NCBI RefSeq assembly: GCF_000067165.1
Contig: NC_010162.1
Location: 2,728,001 to 2,792,000 of the forward strand
Reading direction: 5' to 3'
From: Sorangium cellulosum So ce56
GTDB lineage: Bacteria; Myxococcota_A; Polyangia; Polyangiales; Polyangiaceae
Length of the DNA: 64,000 nt
Numbering within the stretch: position 1 is the first letter of the stretch; every line of letters starts with the position of its first letter. This document shows, in pieces, positions 34,491 to 43,698 of this stretch. The notes beneath the pieces were generated by a model. That model was not told the origin of the DNA and ran no database searches. It worked only from the letters and a program-made list of their open reading frames with translations. A program made the position numbers and the translations under genes.

Positions 34491-36016
34491 GCCTCGCTCC
34501 TCCGCGAGAGCACCGCCGGGCCGAGCCGCGGATCGACGAGCACGTAGGCGAGGTCGGTCGCGATCACGCCGAGCGCGGCGATGGCCGCGGCGCCGATCGA
34601 GATGGCCATGAGCCAGCTCACGTCGCGCGCCTGCACGGCGAGGAGCGTGAGCTCGCCGAGCCCGTGGAGCTCGAAGACGCGCTCGACGACGAAGGCGCCG
34701 CCGAGCGCCATCGGCGGCTCGAGCATGGCGAGCGTCACGACCGGGAGCACGGCGTTGCGGAGCCCGTGGACGGCGATGGCGCGCGCGGCGCCGGCGCCTC
34801 GCGCCCGCGCGGCCCGGACGAAGTCCTGCGTGAGGACCGCGACGAGCGCGGCGCGCTGCTGCCGCGTCGGCGCGGCGACCAGCGAGAGCGCGATGATGCA
34901 CGTCGGCAGGAGCAGGGAGCGCGCGCCGCCCGAGAGGAGCGCGGCGGCCACGGCCACGACGGCGGTCGGGAGGACGGCGGCGGTGAGCACGGCGGCCGCG
35001 ATCGCGGAGTCGCTCCGCCGGCCCTGCGAGGCCGCGCTGAGCGCGCCGAGCGGGATCGCCACGGCGTAGGCCAGCGCGATCGCCCCGAAGACGAGCGCGA
35101 GGGTGACGGGCGCGCGCCGCGCGAGCTCGTCGAGCACCGGCTCTCCGGTCGCCGCGACGCCGAGCCGGTGGGTGACCGCGCCGAGCGCCCACTTGCCGTA
35201 GCGGGTCTCGAGCACGGTCGCCGCGAGCTGCGCCGGGCCGGAGAACACCTCGAAATCGCTGCGGTACACGTTCCAGAACGACCTCCACCGCGTGACGCAC
35301 GCGCGGGCCTCCGCGAGGTCGTCGCCCGGGGCGATCCGGTCGTCGATCTCCGCGATGTGGGCCGCGACGTCGACGAGGGCGCGCGCCTGCTCGAGCGTCG
35401 CGGCGTCGCGCGGCGGCTGGAGCGCGGCGATCACCGCCTGCAGGGCGAACGTGTCGAGCTCCAGCAGCTCGGCGGCGCGCGACGCGGAGCCGTAGCGGAC
35501 CAGGCGCCGCACCGCGCTCCGGACCGACGCGCTCCGGAACTCGATGCCGCGGTCGTCCCAGAAGCGCGTCCAGAACGCGACCGCGTGCGCCGGGTCCGCG
35601 GCGTCGTCGGCCCGCGGCAGGCCCATCCGCGCCGCGACGGGCGCGAGCGCGAGCGCGACGCGGGTGCGCGGCTCGGGCGCGAGCGCGTCGAGCGGCAGGA
35701 TGTGCGGCAGCGCGGCGCCGCCGAGGCGCCGCAGCTCGTCGGCGGCGGCCGCCGCGTCATCGCCGCCGGCCGCGATGGCCTGCGTGGCCGCGAGGGCGCG
35801 CAGGCGCACGTCGCGCGGCTTCAGGTTGATGAAGCGCGGCAGGTCGAGGAAGCGCTCCCGGCGGAGCCGCGCGAGCTCCGCGCTGGAGAGCGAGCTGGCG
35901 AGGAGCGGGTCGTCCGTCGGATCCGGGACGAAGGAGAGCACGAAGAAGGTCAGCAGCGAGACGCCGACGAGGGTCGGCAGCGTCCAGAGGAGCCTGCGGA
36001 GCGCGTGGCGGAGCAT
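34487..36016 (-). CDS. ABC transporter permease, DppB/OppB type, with a large extracytoplasmic insert
   Basis: 509 residues, about 180 longer than usual DppB. TM1 (LLWTLPTLVGVSLLTFFVLS) is followed by about 260 residues of extracytoplasmic sequence, where DppB normally has about 100. The insert is helical and Ala/Arg/Leu-rich, with repeated short helices (ALAPEPRTRVALALAPVAA, ASRAAELLELDTFALQAVIA) like HEAT repeats. The permease core follows (APVTLALVFGAIALAYAVAI, then QDFVRAARARGAGAARAIAV, the EAA motif). It ends overlapping the DppC-type start. This pairing is typical of peptide/nickel ABC importers. Confidence 0.9.
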   Translation of the reverse strand: MLRHALRRLLWTLPTLVGVSLLTFFVLSFVPDPTDDPLLASSLSSAELARLRRERFLDLPRFINLKPRDVRLRALAATQAIAAGGDDAAAAADELRRLGGAALPHILPLDALAPEPRTRVALALAPVAARMGLPRADDAADPAHAVAFWTRFWDDRGIEFRSASVRSAVRRLVRYGSASRAAELLELDTFALQAVIAALQPPRDAATLEQARALVDVAAHIAEIDDRIAPGDDLAEARACVTRWRSFWNVYRSDFEVFSGPAQLAATVLETRYGKWALGAVTHRLGVAATGEPVLDELARRAPVTLALVFGAIALAYAVAIPLGALSAASQGRRSDSAIAAAVLTAAVLPTAVVAVAAALLSGGARSLLLPTCIIALSLVAAPTRQQRAALVAVLTQDFVRAARARGAGAARAIAVHGLRNAVLPVVTLAMLEPPMALGGAFVVERVFELHGLGELTLLAVQARDVSWLMAISIGAAAIAALGVIATDLAYVLVDPRLGPAVLSRRSEA

Positions 36017-36032
36017 CTCTCTCGGCCGGGAG

Positions 36033-37616
36033 TCAGCGCAGGATGGCGTCGAGCAGGTCGATGCGCATCCCGAACTTGTAGGGGGAGGCCTTTACCACCT
36101 CCATCTTCTGGCCAGAGATCGTCTCGTCGTTGCCCTCGAGGTACCCGCCGGCGTTGATGCCGATGACCTTGCCCTGGCCGTTGAAGATGGGGCTCCCGCT
36201 CATGCCGCTCGTGCTGCGGGCGTCGTGCTGGATCAGCCAGGCCTCCGCCGCGGGCGCGGGCCGGCCGTTCGCGCCCGTGATCCGGCCGATGTTGGCGGCG
36301 AGGAACGTGGCGACGGGGTTCGCGGTGTCCGTGAGCCGCTCCGGGAAGCCGATCAGGTACACGTCGTCGCCGGCGCCGGCCGCGGCGAGCTCTTCCCGCG
36401 TCGCGAGCTCGAGCACGGCGGCCGCGCGCCCCGCGATCGTCACGGTGCCGATGTCCGGGGTGAGCTGATCCGCGCTGTCGCGGTACTGCGGGTGCGTCCG
36501 CATGCCGGTCACGGCGAAGCTTATCTGGCCCCGGCCCTCGTTCTCGAGCGCCGCGATCGTGCCGCCGCGGCGCTTGGCCGCGGTGATGCAGTGGGCGTTC
36601 GTCACGAGGACGGAGGGCCGCACCGCGAACGCCGTGCAGAACCCCTCGCGCCCGGCGGCGAGCATGAAGATCCCCTTCCTGGAGCGGTCGTGGAGGTTGC
36701 GCCCGAAGTTCGCGTTCGAGGGGTGGAGCGTCCCGAGGCGGCGCTCGATCTCCTTGCGCCGGGGGTCCTCCGGCGAGAGGCCCGCGAGCTCCTCCCGCAG
36801 CTGGCTGATCTCGTCGTGGGAGGAGCGGTTGTAGACGATGAGCGCGGCGAGGCTCGCGAGCGCGATCACGAGGAGCGCGGCGAGGATGTAGGTCGTGCGC
36901 CGCTGGCCTGCCGTCGCGGCGTGCACCTCCTTGTGGAGCATGGCGTTGATCTCGACGGTGCCGCGGGGCTTCGCGCGCCCCGTGGCGGCCGCGACGGCGG
37001 AGGAGATCATCATGGCGATCGTCCGCTCGCCGACCCGCCGAGCTCCGGCCGGCGGCGCCGCCGGGACGTGCCCAGGGGAGGCGGCAGCGGGCGCGGGGTA
37101 CGCGGCGGGCGCGGGGTACGCGGCGGGCGCGGGGTACGCGGCGGGCGCGGGGTACGCGGCGGGCGCGGGGTATGCAGCGGGCGCGGAGTAGCCCGCAGTA
37201 GGCACGGGGTACGCGGCGGGCGCGGGATGGCCCGTCGCTGGCGAAGGGTAAGCCGCGGCAGGAGAGGGGTGATGCGCCACGGCGTGCGCCTGCGGCGGAC
37301 CCGACGTGCGGCGCTCGACGAGCTCCAGCCGCACCCGCGGGCCCTTGGCGCCGAACGTGATCTCGTCGCCCGACGCGATCGGGTGCCGCTTGATCCGCTG
37401 CCCGCCCGCGTAGGTCCCGTTGCGGCTGTCGAGGTCGTAGAGCACCCAGCCCGCCGCCTCGAGGCGCGCCTCGGCGTGGTGGCTGCTCGCGTCGCGATCG
37501 TGGTTCGGGTCGAAGACGACGTCGTTGTCCGGCGCTCGACCGAAGCGCACCGCGCGCCGGTCATGGATCTCCACAGAACCGGCGTTGCGCCCGAAGGTAT
37601 GTACGACGCGCAGCAT
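36033..37616 (-). CDS. Transmembrane FHA-trypsin-like serine protease
   Basis: 527 residues. An N-terminal FHA domain (about 20-95: VRFGRAPDNDVVF, SSHHAEARL, DLDSRNGTYAGG) should read phosphothreonine in the cytoplasm. A Pro/Ala linker with AAYPAP repeats, a TM helix (about 237-260) and a trypsin/HtrA-like protease domain outside follow. The catalytic residues are His in LVTNAHCI (about 341), Asp in TPDIGTVTI and Ser in SGMSGSPIF (about 472). The start (ATG 37616) overlaps the previous stop as TGATG, so it is coupled to the sister protease. The domain order suggests inside-out control of an envelope protease by Ser/Thr phosphorylation. Only 16 bases separate it from the permease pair. Confidence 0.9.
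   Translation of the reverse strand: MLRVVHTFGRNAGSVEIHDRRAVRFGRAPDNDVVFDPNHDRDASSHHAEARLEAAGWVLYDLDSRNGTYAGGQRIKRHPIASGDEITFGAKGPRVRLELVERRTSGPPQAHAVAHHPSPAAAYPSPATGHPAPAAYPVPTAGYSAPAAYPAPAAYPAPAAYPAPAAYPAPAAYPAPAAASPGHVPAAPPAGARRVGERTIAMMISSAVAAATGRAKPRGTVEINAMLHKEVHAATAGQRRTTYILAALLVIALASLAALIVYNRSSHDEISQLREELAGLSPEDPRRKEIERRLGTLHPSNANFGRNLHDRSRKGIFMLAAGREGFCTAFAVRPSVLVTNAHCITAAKRRGGTIAALENEGRGQISFAVTGMRTHPQYRDSADQLTPDIGTVTIAGRAAAVLELATREELAAAGAGDDVYLIGFPERLTDTANPVATFLAANIGRITGANGRPAPAAEAWLIQHDARSTSGMSGSPIFNGQGKVIGINAGGYLEGNDETISGQKMEVVKASPYKFGMRIDLLDAILR
37084..37191 (-). repeat. 18-bp tandem repeats encoding AAYPAP
   Basis: About five 18-bp units (plus-strand GCGGCGGGCGCGGGGTAC) lie in the linker of the FHA protease, with degenerate flanking copies at both ends. 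The repeats encode a flexible Pro/Ala/Tyr linker and are likely to vary in copy number. Confidence 0.9.
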
Positions 37617-38689
37617 CACGGCGCCGGGACCCCCTGCAGCAGATCGATCCGCATCCCGATGCGGAACGGCGAGCTCTGCGTCACCGTCGCCTTCCGGCCG
37701 TCGATCGTGACGTTGTCCTCGTCGTCGATGTGCGCCGCGTGGATGCCGATGACGTGCCCGTACTGGTTGAAGATGGGGCTCCCGCTGTTGCCCCCGCGCG
37801 TGACGGCGTCGTGCTGGATCAGGACGGCTCGGTCCGGCGTCGTCGCCTCCTCGTCGATGCCGGTCACGCGCCCGATGCGGCCCTCCAGGAACGTCGCCGA
37901 GGGGCTCAGCGGGTCCATCAGGCGACCGGGGAAGCCGATGACGTAGGCGTCGTCGCCCGGCCCGATGGCCCGCAGCTCGGCGTCGTTCGCGAGCTTCACC
38001 GTGCGCGTCGCCTTGCCGGCGATCCGGAGCAGGGCGACGTCCGGCGAGCCGGCGCCCGCCTGCCCCGGCTTGTACGCCGGGTGGGCCGACATCGCGACGA
38101 TGGGGAAGCGGATCTTCCCCATCGAGTCGTTCTGCGTGACGATCGAGGTGCCGCCGCGGGCGCGGCAGTCGCGGACGCAGTGAGCGTTCGTCGCGAGCAG
38201 ATCGGGCGCGATGGCGAACGCCGAGCAGCAGCCGCCGATGCGGTTGTCCACCTTGTAGCCCATCACGTAGAGCGCCAGCCTGTTCTGCTCGAAGATGGCG
38301 CGCCCCGAGAGCACCTGCTCCGGGATCGCGCCCGACGGGCGCGCCGCGGGCGCGATCCCGAGGCCGACCTCGCGCGCCAGCGCGTCGGCCGCCTGGCGCG
38401 ACCGGTACGTGACCACGAACGCCACGGCCACGGCGACGAGCGCCGCGGCGACGCCTAGCCCGAGGATCAGGTTGTGGCGCGACACCCTGCGCCTCGCCTC
38501 GTCCGCCTTGGCGCGCACGAGCGCGAGCGCCTTCTCCTCGCGCCGCATCGCCTGCACGACGGCATCCTTGACGATGCGCTGCGCGGTCTCGACGTCGACG
38601 CGGCCGTCCGCGTCCGGGCGCCCGGGGGGCCACTGTTCCTGCGGGGCGGCCGGAGTCTGCCGGCCACGCTTGTCGTTGCTGCGCAGCAT
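37616..38689 (-). CDS. Transmembrane trypsin-like serine protease
   Basis: 357 residues. A basic cytoplasmic head with an amphipathic helix (TAQRIVKDAVVQAMRREEKA), one TM helix (about 72-95, ILGLGVAAALVAVAVAFVV) and an external protease domain. The triad is complete: His in LLATNAHCV, Asp in SPDVALLRI, Ser in RGGNSGSPIF. Paired Cys (GGCCSAF, HCVRDC) may form disulphides. It ends MRIDLLQGVPA, matching MRIDLLDAILR at the end of the downstream FHA protease. The two are paralogues joined by a TGATG overlap. Unlike the partner it lacks FHA. Confidence 0.9.
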   Translation of the reverse strand: MLRSNDKRGRQTPAAPQEQWPPGRPDADGRVDVETAQRIVKDAVVQAMRREEKALALVRAKADEARRRVSRHNLILGLGVAAALVAVAVAFVVTYRSRQAADALAREVGLGIAPAARPSGAIPEQVLSGRAIFEQNRLALYVMGYKVDNRIGGCCSAFAIAPDLLATNAHCVRDCRARGGTSIVTQNDSMGKIRFPIVAMSAHPAYKPGQAGAGSPDVALLRIAGKATRTVKLANDAELRAIGPGDDAYVIGFPGRLMDPLSPSATFLEGRIGRVTGIDEEATTPDRAVLIQHDAVTRGGNSGSPIFNQYGHVIGIHAAHIDDEDNVTIDGRKATVTQSSPFRIGMRIDLLQGVPAP

Positions 38690-38720
38690 CGCGGTGGGGG
38701 GCGCGTGCGCTACGCGTACC

Positions 38721-40532
38721 CTAACGAAGCAGGTAGTAGCCGGCGATGGTAACGCACGCGACGGCGCTCACGATCATCAAGATCACCAGCCACTGCGGCG
38801 CGCCGTCGGTCGGGATCATGATCGGCTCGTCGCCCTGGACGGGCGCGCGGGCGTTGCGCTCGTCCAGCGCGTCGTCGGCCGGCAGGGGCGAGGCGACGTG
38901 GTCGTAGTCGTCCCCGTCGTCGTCCATGTCGCTGTCCGCGCCGCTCAGCCACGATTTCGGCGAGGGGGGGCGCTGCGAGATCTTCTTCTCGTCGAGCTCC
39001 TTCACCTTGCGCGCCGGCTCGGACGCGGCGGCGTTCTGGGCCAGGAGGTGCTCGGGCAGCGCGTACTTCTGGTAGCGGAGGTCCTCGATGTCCTCGAGCT
39101 CCGGCAGGGCGAGCCCGTCGCCGTCGAACTTCGCGACCACCACCGTGATGTTGTCGTGCCCGCCGGCCTGGTTGGCCCGATCCGTCAGCACCTTGCAGGC
39201 CTCGATCGGATCGTCGACGCTCCGCAGCACCTCGCGGATCTCCTCGTTCCGCACCATGCCCGAGAGCCCGTCGGAACAGAGCATCAGCGTGTCGCCCCGC
39301 TTGAGCTCCACGAAGGTGAGGTCGACCTGCACCGAGTCCGCGGTGCCGAGCGCCTGGAGGATGATGTTGTTGTGCTCGAAGGTCTCGGCCTCCTCCTCGG
39401 TGAGCTGGCCCGCCTCGATGAGCTGGTTCACGAGCGACTGGTCGCGCGTCACCTGCACGAGCCGATCGCCGCGGAGGACGTACGCGCGGCTGTCGCCGAC
39501 CTGGCCGAGGAACAGGTGATCGTCCATCAGCGCGGCGATGGTCGAGGTGGTCCCCATCCCCCGACGGGTCCGATCGAGCTTCGCCTCGCTGAAGATCCGG
39601 AGGCCCGCCGCCTCGATCGACTGCACGAGCCGCGCCGCGAGCTCGTCGTGGTTCTCCGGGGGACCGGCGGCGCTCATCCGCTGGTAGATGATGTCGACCG
39701 CGAGCTGGCTCGCGACCTCGCCGGCAGCGGCGCCGCCCATGCCGTCGCACACGCCGAGCAGGGCGCCCCGCTCGCCGACGACCTGGTAGCGATCCATCTC
39801 CATCAGGCCGCGGCTCGCCTTCGTGAGATCCGCGACGATGAAGTTGTCCTCGTTGTGCTCGCGGACCTGGCCCACGTCGGTCCGGCCGAACAGCCGCAGC
39901 ACGACCTCGGGGCGACGCGGCTCGTCGGGCGGTGTCGCCGCGCCGTCCATGCCGTCGGGGCGCTGCCCGCCCTCGTCCGGCTCGCCACCCCCCGGCGCCT
40001 CGCCCGCGAAGCGCCCGGCAGCGCCGCCGTGGGCGGCCTCCGCGGCAGGGGTCTCGTCGAGCGCGCCGTCGTACGGCGCGGCCGCGAGCGAGGCGTGCGC
40101 CTGAGCGGCGGCCGGCGGCGCATCGGGGGTCACAGCGTCTCCGAGGTCGTCCGACCGTGCGGCGCTTCCATCCGCGTCCTCCTCGCGCGACCCGCCCGCG
40201 GTGAGCCGCACCCGCGGCGGCGGAGGGAGCTTCCGCCCGACCTTCTCCGGGCTCGATGCGCTGGGCGCCTTCACGGGCTTCACGGCGATGCCAGCCTTCT
40301 GCGCGGCGTTCGCGGCCGGACGCGTCTTGAGCGGCGGGGGCTTCCAGTTCACGGGCTTGCCTGCTTCCACAGACCCCGCCTTGCCGGACTCGAGCGACGC
40401 GGCGCCGTGCGGGGAGTCATGAAGCGCCTTGCCGGCGTGGCTGCTCGAGTCGGTTCCTGCGGACGTCGCGCCGGGGAGCCCCTCGACTTCCAGCGCCTCG
40501 GTCGGCGTTTCGCGGACGGTCTGGTCGCTCAT
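38721..40532 (-). CDS. Tail-anchored PP2C-family Ser/Thr phosphatase
   Basis: 603 residues. About 210 residues of disordered Ala/Pro-rich head precede the PP2C domain (about 210-455), with the metal-binding motifs VREHNEDNF, GVCDGMGGAAAGEVAS, GDSRAYVLRGDRLVQVT, LCSDGLSGMV and GGHDNITVVV. It ends with an acidic linker and a C-terminal TM helix (WLVILMIVSAVACVTIAGYY), so the catalytic part is cytoplasmic. The start overlaps the FHA protein's stop (ATGA). It should reverse the phosphorylation read by the neighbouring FHA proteins and probably opposes Hanks-type kinases. The nearest kinases in the window are at 18704-21040 and 59817-61475. Confidence 0.95.
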   Translation of the reverse strand: MSDQTVRETPTEALEVEGLPGATSAGTDSSSHAGKALHDSPHGAASLESGKAGSVEAGKPVNWKPPPLKTRPAANAAQKAGIAVKPVKAPSASSPEKVGRKLPPPPRVRLTAGGSREEDADGSAARSDDLGDAVTPDAPPAAAQAHASLAAAPYDGALDETPAAEAAHGGAAGRFAGEAPGGGEPDEGGQRPDGMDGAATPPDEPRRPEVVLRLFGRTDVGQVREHNEDNFIVADLTKASRGLMEMDRYQVVGERGALLGVCDGMGGAAAGEVASQLAVDIIYQRMSAAGPPENHDELAARLVQSIEAAGLRIFSEAKLDRTRRGMGTTSTIAALMDDHLFLGQVGDSRAYVLRGDRLVQVTRDQSLVNQLIEAGQLTEEEAETFEHNNIILQALGTADSVQVDLTFVELKRGDTLMLCSDGLSGMVRNEEIREVLRSVDDPIEACKVLTDRANQAGGHDNITVVVAKFDGDGLALPELEDIEDLRYQKYALPEHLLAQNAAASEPARKVKELDEKKISQRPPSPKSWLSGADSDMDDDGDDYDHVASPLPADDALDERNARAPVQGDEPIMIPTDGAPQWLVILMIVSAVACVTIAGYYLLR

Positions 40533-42489
40533 CGGGGGAGATCCACGCGGAACAGGTGCTGCCCGATGCGCACGAAATCGCGATCGAGGAGGCTGACGTC
40601 CTCGCGGATGGCGACGTAGGTCCCGTTCGACGAGTCCAGGTCGCTGAGCGTGAACTCCCCCGTGGCCGGGTTCCTCCGGATGGCGGCGTGGCGTCGCGAG
40701 AGGAACGGATCGGCCGTGAATACGATGTCTCCCGTCTCCCGTCCGATCACCGTCTCATCCCGGTAGAGGTGGTACACGTCCCGCGTCACGCCCTCCACCG
40801 TCCGCTGGCAGAGCCTCGCCCGGCGGTGGATGGCGGGCGAGCCAAACAGCAACGTTCCATGCTGGATGGCATGGCCGAGGCCTCGCTCGCCGTCGTTCAC
40901 GGTCTGAAACTGTAACACCTCGAGGCCCAGGAGGAGCAAGTCGCCATCTCGGAGGGGGTGCGTCTTCCGGATGCGGAGGTAGATGCGGTTGACGCTGCCC
41001 AGGTCACGGAGAACCCAGGACCCTTCCTGCGGGATGATCCGCGCGTGCCGCGGCGAGACGTACTGGTCGTCCTCGAGGACGATATCCCCCTCGGTTCGGC
41101 CGATGTCGATCTGCGGGCCCGCGAGGGGGAAGCTCTTTCCCTCGGTCCCGTCTTCGACGATCACGATGAGCCTGCCCTCGAGCGCTCGGGTCGGCTGGGT
41201 GTCAGCCGGAACCCACGCCGGCGGGCGAACCGAGAGGGACGCGCGCAGCGGCGCGAGCGGCCGCTGGGAGGCCGGCGGCGCGCTGCTCGCCTCGGCCGAG
41301 ATCGGCCCGGCGGGCTCGGCCGTCTGCGGGGGCCGCTGCGGGTCGCGCCGGGCGTCCGGGGCGAGCGCGGGCGCGGGCTGCGGGCGTTCGGAGGCGGCCC
41401 TGGACGGGCGCTCGGAGGCGGGCCGCTCGCCCTCGAGGGGCGCGCCGCAATACTTGCAGAACCGCGTGCCCGCCAGGCACTGACCGCGACAGCGCGCGCA
41501 CTCGACCGGCGGGACGGGAGCCCGCTGCGACGACGCGATGTCGACCACAGGCGAGCCGACGATCTTGTCCGAGTTGCTCCCGCTGGCCGCGGGCGGGGGC
41601 AGCCGCGCCGGGGGCAGGGCGACCGGGGGCAGCGGGGGCGGAGCCGGCCTGGCCGGCGCGCCGGCCCGTTGATGCGCGTCTCCGGCGCCGGAGCGCTCGT
41701 CGCGCGCCGCTGGCGGCGGCGCGGCCTCCGCGGGCGGCGCGTGCCGGGGCGCGGCGGGCGTGGCGTCGTGGAGACCTCGCGCGGTCGTCCCGATCTCCTC
41801 GTGGGGCGGGGGCGCCATGTACGGCGCGCCAGGGAGAGCGCGGCGCCTGGCTCGCCGCGCTCTCCCCTGGCGCGCTTCGACACCTGGCTCAGCGGCTGCG
41901 GGGCGCCCGCCGGCGCTCCGCCATCTCTCCTGTTCAGCGCCGCGCCGCACGTCACGCAGAAGCGGTAGCCCGGAGGGTTCTCCCCGTTGCAGTTCGCGCA
42001 GGAGAGCCCCAGGAGCGCGTCGGTGATCGAGGGCGTCGCGGGCGGCGCGGGCGCGTCACCCCGCTCGGTGACCCTCGGCCCTTGCAGGGCTGGCACCATC
42101 TGGATCGCGCTGTCCAGCGCGCCAGCAGCCGGCGTCGCGGCGCCCTCGCGCGCCGGGCGCGAGGCGCCCTCGGCGCGGCCGTGCGCCGCCGGCATCGCCG
42201 GTTCCGTCCTCGCCGAGCTGAGCGGGCTGAAGGAGAACACGGGCGCCTCCGGGCGAAGGCGCCCCGGCGCGCCGCGAGGCCCCGGCGCCCTGGCGGCCGC
42301 GCGGGCGTCGTTCGCCGGCGGCGCCTCGGCCTGCGCGGGCGCCGGCAGGGCCGGGAGCGACACCTGCGGCAAGCCGCTCGGCGGCGTCGGCGGGACGACC
42401 CGCGCCTCTCGAGCCTTCAGCCGTCGACCGCAATCCTGACAGAAGGTCAGATCGCCAGCGTTGTCGCGGCCGCACACGTCGCAGATCAC
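40529..42489 (-). CDS. Zinc-ribbon/FHA signalling protein, split by a one-base frameshift
   Basis: Read across two frames, this is one 653-residue protein (1962 bases if one base is restored). It has three zinc ribbons (CDVCGRDNAGDLTFCQDCG; CANCNGENPPGYRFCVTCG; CARCRGQCLAGTRFCKYCG) in Pro/Ala-rich linkers. Two FHA domains follow: the first IDIGRTEGDIVLEDDQYVSP, the second TVIGRETGDIVF with SRRHAAIRR and DLDSSNGTYVAI. The first two ribbons are in one frame, the rest in another. Adding one C in the minus-strand CCC run (plus 41832-41834) joins them as GAALSPGAPYMAPPPHEE. The start is GTG 42489, without a strong ribosome site. The stop overlaps the PP2C start. It is likely a phosphothreonine-binding scaffold. 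Confidence 0.87.
41825..41874. repeat. 21/22-nt near-perfect hairpin at the frameshift
   Basis: Arm 41825-41845 (CGCGCCAGGGAGAGCGCGGCG) and arm 41853-41874 are complementary except that the second has four C where the first has three G. Loop 41846-41852. The missing G is exactly the base needed to restore the open frame. Confidence 0.9.
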
Positions 42490-42563
42490 GCTGCCGAGGG
42501 GACCGCGGAGCGACGGTCGAGTCAAGTAGCCGGTGCGTTCTCTCGAGCGGACAGGGGGACCGC

Positions 42564-43406
42564 TCAGCGCCGGCCGACCTCGGTCCGCACCTCGAGAAGG
42601 AGCTCGAAGCCGACGAATTGCGCGATGGCGGTGGCCCGCTCGTAGTTGGCCGTGTCCCTCCAGCCAGCGAGCAGCACCGGCCGGTACACGCAGCTGACGC
42701 CGAGCACCGCGCGGCGCGAGACCTCCAGCTCGACCCCGACGCCGCCGAAGATGAGCGCGCCGCCCGTCTCGACGCCCCACTCGTTCCCGTAGGCGACACC
42801 GCCGATCCCGGCGGAAAAGTAGGGAGCCGCCCGGTAGCCGATGTCCGGCAGGTACCTCATCTCGGCCCGGAGCTGCTGGAAGATTCCAAGCCGGTAGAGG
42901 TTGCTCGAGTCCATCTTGGTGAACTGGTACGCGCCGCCGAAGTACCAGGGGCCCGGCGAGCGGTATCCGCCGCGGATCGCGAGCCCGCCTCCGCTGCCCA
43001 GGATGCACGCGTAGAGGGGCCCCGAGCGCGGGCAGGCGGCGCCAGGATCGAGGCTCATCTCGGCCACGAGGGCGACGCCGTACTGCACGTACTCGACGTG
43101 CAGCGGCGGCGGCCGGGAGGCGAGCTCGACGCGCGGCTTGACGGCAGGCGATGGCTCCTGCTCGGCGGCGGCCTCGTCCCCCGCCGCGTCGAGCCGAGCG
43201 CTCCCGGCGGACGAGGCGCGGACGTCCTCGGCCCCATCGACGGGACCTCCGCCCGTCCGTCCGCCGGCGGGAGCGCCTGGCGCGGCGCCGTGGAGGGCGC
43301 CCTCGGCCTGGAGGTGCGGAGGCGCGGCCCGCGCTGTCAAGGACAGCAGGGCGCTGGCCGCGATGGTCGCGGCCCAGAGCGCGCCGGGCGGAGATCGCAA
43401 ACGCAC
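42564..43406 (-). CDS. Outer-membrane beta-barrel protein
   Basis: About 280 residues from GTG 43406. The signal peptide (LWAATIAASALLSLTARA) is followed by a 70-residue Ala/Gly/Pro-rich linker. Beta-strand-like sequence with many aromatic residues follows (PGPWYFGGAYQFTKMDSSN, YFSAGIGGVAYGNEWGVETG, VLGVSCVYRPVLLAGWRD), ending FELLLEVRTEVGRR. It lies 75 bases upstream of the FHA protein gene and may lead the signalling operon. No family is recognised. The start is uncertain. Confidence 0.72.
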   Translation of the reverse strand: MRLRSPPGALWAATIAASALLSLTARAAPPHLQAEGALHGAAPGAPAGGRTGGGPVDGAEDVRASSAGSARLDAAGDEAAAEQEPSPAVKPRVELASRPPPLHVEYVQYGVALVAEMSLDPGAACPRSGPLYACILGSGGGLAIRGGYRSPGPWYFGGAYQFTKMDSSNLYRLGIFQQLRAEMRYLPDIGYRAAPYFSAGIGGVAYGNEWGVETGGALIFGGVGVELEVSRRAVLGVSCVYRPVLLAGWRDTANYERATAIAQFVGFELLLEVRTEVGRR

Positions 43407-43698
43407 GAGTTGTTTGAGATACGCGAGAGATCTGCCGCCGGCAACGCTCCTCCGCTGCGCGGGCGCGGGGGCGCGCCGGCGCCGACCTCCGACGTGTGGG
43501 CGCACGCGCGGCCGCCTGGGGCACCTCCGCGCCTCTACGTGCCCGCCGCGCCCGCCGCGCCCGCCGCGCCCCGTTCGCGTCTCGCGCGCCTCCCCAGGAA
43601 AAGACGCGACGGAAGGGGGAGGCGAGCGGTCTCTTGAAGCTCGACACCATACGCCGCTTGACGGCAGCTGCGAGGGTCGCCTAAACGAAGCCACCTTC

